From the NCBI GenBank assembly GCA_030605245.1, contig JAUWIS010000065.1:1-5542 (forward strand): 5,542 bases of DNA, in the 5' to 3' direction. Below the pieces are notes generated by a model, which had not been told where the DNA came from, made no database searches, and saw only the letters and a program-made list of their open reading frames with translations. The DNA is from Methanobacteriota archaeon. Lineage in GTDB: Archaea > Thermoplasmatota > JASEFT01 > JAUWIS01. Position 1 is the first letter of the stretch; each line of letters begins with the position of its first letter. A program made the translations under genes and the position numbers. Positions 4,072-5,542 of the stretch are shown one piece after another.

Positions 4072-5283
4072 TTATTTTATCCTGTCCAGTGAGAATGATC
4101 CTATAACCAGGTTTTTTTCTGTGAATCTGTACTGTATCCAGCTTCTTGTTTGCACATCACATATTCCTTGGACGGCGAAGAATGTTCTCAGGTTTTCTTC
4201 TTTGAATTCTATTACACCATCCATTACATGTCGTATTATTTGTACGTCTGTTTCATTATGCATGCCTTTTGTTAGTGAATATAATGCTACGGATTTGTCC
4301 CTCTTGCATTTACCTGTTAAATCCTCCAGAAAATTAAAAACATCATGTGGGTTTAAGTTTGTGAGCAGTGTTGATAGCGGAAACACAATCCTGTAACCCC
4401 CCCACTTTTCTTTGAGTTTGTTCAGCATGTTGTCCATTGATAGGCTTATCACATCTAAATCCTTGATGTCTTTAATATATTCCACATTTTCTTCATTACA
4501 TTTCAATCCCATTCTTTTTGAGTAAATATCTATATATTTTATTAAACCCTTTTTTTCATGGTTAGCATAATCCGGAACATATTCCTTTAACTCCTTCTTA
4601 ACATCGGTTACGGATATGTCTACTGTAATAATCATACACGCTATATCTTCCTCAAGACCTTCTGTAATACATCTGTTAAGAATTACCCGTTCTCCTGCAA
4701 AAGATGGTCCGTAGACCATGACATTTGATCCAAATGGTATGCCTCCGAGCAGTAAATCATCAAGTCTTGGAATGCCTATTCCGACCTTTCTGTTTTTCTT
4801 TGTTATCTTTCTTGCTTTACCTTTTTTCTCTGATATTTTCTTTATCTTCTCTTCTACCTCTTTTTCCTTTATCTTCAGATATCTTTCCTTCTTCATCAGT
4901 TCTTCTTCTTTTGTTTTTATTTCTTCTTCAAGTTTTTCTAGTTCTTCTTTCATTTTTATTTTTTCTTCAGCACCGGCAGGTATCGTCATCCTTTTTAGTT
5001 TTTTCTCCTGTTCCCTGAGCCTGTGTACCTCTTTCTCAAGTTTTTCTTCCCTGAAATGTAGGTCTTCTTCTCTTTTGCCAAGTTCCTCTTCCTTGTATTT
5101 CATTGGTTCTGTTTTCTTTTTCATATCTGCTTCCCTGAATTCCAAATCCGCTATTCTTTCTTGAACTTCTCTTTCCTTTCTTTTCATCATTGCTTCCCGG
5201 TTTTTTAAAAAATGTATTAATCTTCTAAGATCTCCTTTTTTTAGATATTCTGACAATGATATTTTTTTTGCCTTTCTAACCAT
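4072..5283 (-). CDS. Coiled-coil protein with C-terminal RecA-fold pseudo-ATPase domain
   Basis: 403 residues. Positions about 28-153 are almost pure Lys/Glu/Arg/Leu coiled coil, including clear heptads at 65-98 (EEELGKR, EEDLHFR, EEKLEKE and so on) and a break at PAGA (102-105). From 166 on there is a KaiC-like fold: VGIGIPRLDDLLLGGIPFGSN, the sequence introducing a KaiC domain. Walker A is replaced by GPSFAGER (192-199, E198 and R199 in place of Lys and Thr). Walker B has lost its aspartate (RIVFPLSTLL, P302). IKYIDIYS (248-255) is the strand shared with the other degenerate proteins here. It is very probably not an ATPase and more likely a dimeric or filamentous scaffold. ATG 5283 follows AGGTGA (5291-5296) at seven bases. 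A near-identical paralogue lies just upstream. It lies on the same strand as the operon but is separated from it by 158 bp. Confidence 0.88.
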   Translation of the reverse strand: MVRKAKKISLSEYLKKGDLRRLIHFLKNREAMMKRKEREVQERIADLEFREADMKKKTEPMKYKEEELGKREEDLHFREEKLEKEVHRLREQEKKLKRMTIPAGAEEKIKMKEELEKLEEEIKTKEEELMKKERYLKIKEKEVEEKIKKISEKKGKARKITKKNRKVGIGIPRLDDLLLGGIPFGSNVMVYGPSFAGERVILNRCITEGLEEDIACMIITVDISVTDVKKELKEYVPDYANHEKKGLIKYIDIYSKRMGLKCNEENVEYIKDIKDLDVISLSMDNMLNKLKEKWGGYRIVFPLSTLLTNLNPHDVFNFLEDLTGKCKRDKSVALYSLTKGMHNETDVQIIRHVMDGVIEFKEENLRTFFAVQGICDVQTRSWIQYRFTEKNLVIGSFSLDRIK

Positions 5284-5320
5284 TCTATTTTCACCTTTCT
5301 GAAGTTTTATCCTTATGATT

Positions 5321-5327
5321 ATTATAC
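5321..5327 (-). promoter_or_regulatory. Candidate TATA box for the coiled-coil gene
   Basis: GTATAAT on the minus strand is centred about 41 bases upstream of ATG 5283, predicting transcription starting near 5298, just ahead of the AGGTGA at 5291-5296. The 97 bp between the paralogues are AT-rich throughout, so chance TATA matches are likely. I see no terminator hairpin after the upstream paralogue, and co-transcription is an alternative. Confidence 0.35.
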
Positions 5328-5374
5328 AAACAAATGTCCATACTACAATTTTTTGTTCCTTTAAGCATATTTTT

Positions 5375-5542
5375 TTATTTGATATAATCCAGTGAGAACG
5401 ATCCTATAATTAGTTCTCTTTCTGTGAACCTGTACTGTATCCAGTTTCTTGTTTGTACATCACATATTCCCTGGACGGTAAAGAATGTTCTCAGGTTTTC
5501 TTCTTTGAATTCTATTACACCATCCATTACATGTCGTATTAT
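5375..5542 (-). CDS. 3' end of a tandem paralogue of the coiled-coil RecA-fold gene (partial)
   Basis: The last 55 codons and TAA of a second copy; the start lies beyond the right edge. It aligns without gaps to the end of the gene at 4072-5283: 49 of 55 residues are identical (changes A to T, S to N, K to R, N to E, V to I, R to Y). By my count 151 of 168 bases match, including an unbroken 62-base identity running to the window edge (4178-4239 against 5481-5542). Its Walker regions and any coiled coil lie outside the window, so whether this copy is equally degenerate, or longer or shorter, cannot be seen. The strong conservation of the ICDVQTR.WIQYRFTE stretch suggests this C-terminal segment matters to function. 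The homology is certain; the rest of the gene is inferred. Confidence 0.9.
   Translation of the reverse strand: MIRHVMDGVIEFKEENLRTFFTVQGICDVQTRNWIQYRFTERELIIGSFSLDYIK

Noticed and set aside
4718..5164. Long plus-strand frame rich in Ser and Phe opposite the coiled-coil gene
   Set aside because: It is the antisense of Lys/Glu-rich coiled-coil codons (pyrimidine-rich strand), has no SD, and its composition is simply the mirror of the real gene.

Overview
The window looks archaeal. It is AT-rich, nearly all genes lie on the minus strand, strong GAGGTGA-type Shine-Dalgarno (SD) sites overlap the stop codons of the preceding genes, and the proteins (KaiC/RAD55-like RecA-fold ATPases, Roadblock/LC7, a V4R protein, an MglA-like GTPase) are typical of archaeal signalling loci. 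A euryarchaeal source is my guess; the lineage cannot be fixed from this sequence.

Layout, left to right. Positions 3-116 (+) hold the 3' end of an unidentified gene. It converges on a minus-strand operon read from about 3913 down to 222: a V4R-like protein (3500-3913), a complete single-domain KaiC-like ATPase (2809-3498), a possible 17-residue peptide (2751-2804), a RecA-fold/GTPase fusion (1593-2729), a Roadblock/LC7 protein (1217-1588), a three-helix membrane protein (897-1214) and a second RecA-fold protein with a ruined P-loop (222-893). A 158-bp non-coding stretch (3914-4071) separates the operon from an upstream minus-strand gene. That stretch is dense in symmetry: three perfect hairpins in a row, a 12-bp inverted repeat, and a TTGAAC-N4-GTTCAA dyad between a TATA-like box and the first start codon. 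The upstream gene (4072-5283) encodes a long coiled coil followed by a RecA-fold domain lacking both Walker motifs. Behind it lies the 3' end of a near-identical paralogue (5375-5542, cut by the window edge).

How the parts may work together (inference). The GTPase and the Roadblock protein form the classic MglA/MglB (or conservon CvnD/CvnB) pair. Here the GTPase is fused to an ATP-site-dead RecA fold and sits with one apparently competent KaiC-like ATPase, other pseudo-ATPases and a small membrane protein. A membrane-tethered, nucleotide-switched assembly is a plausible reading, with the V4R protein as a possible ligand sensor or GTPase-regulator-like part. No substrate, output or phenotype can be read from the sequence.
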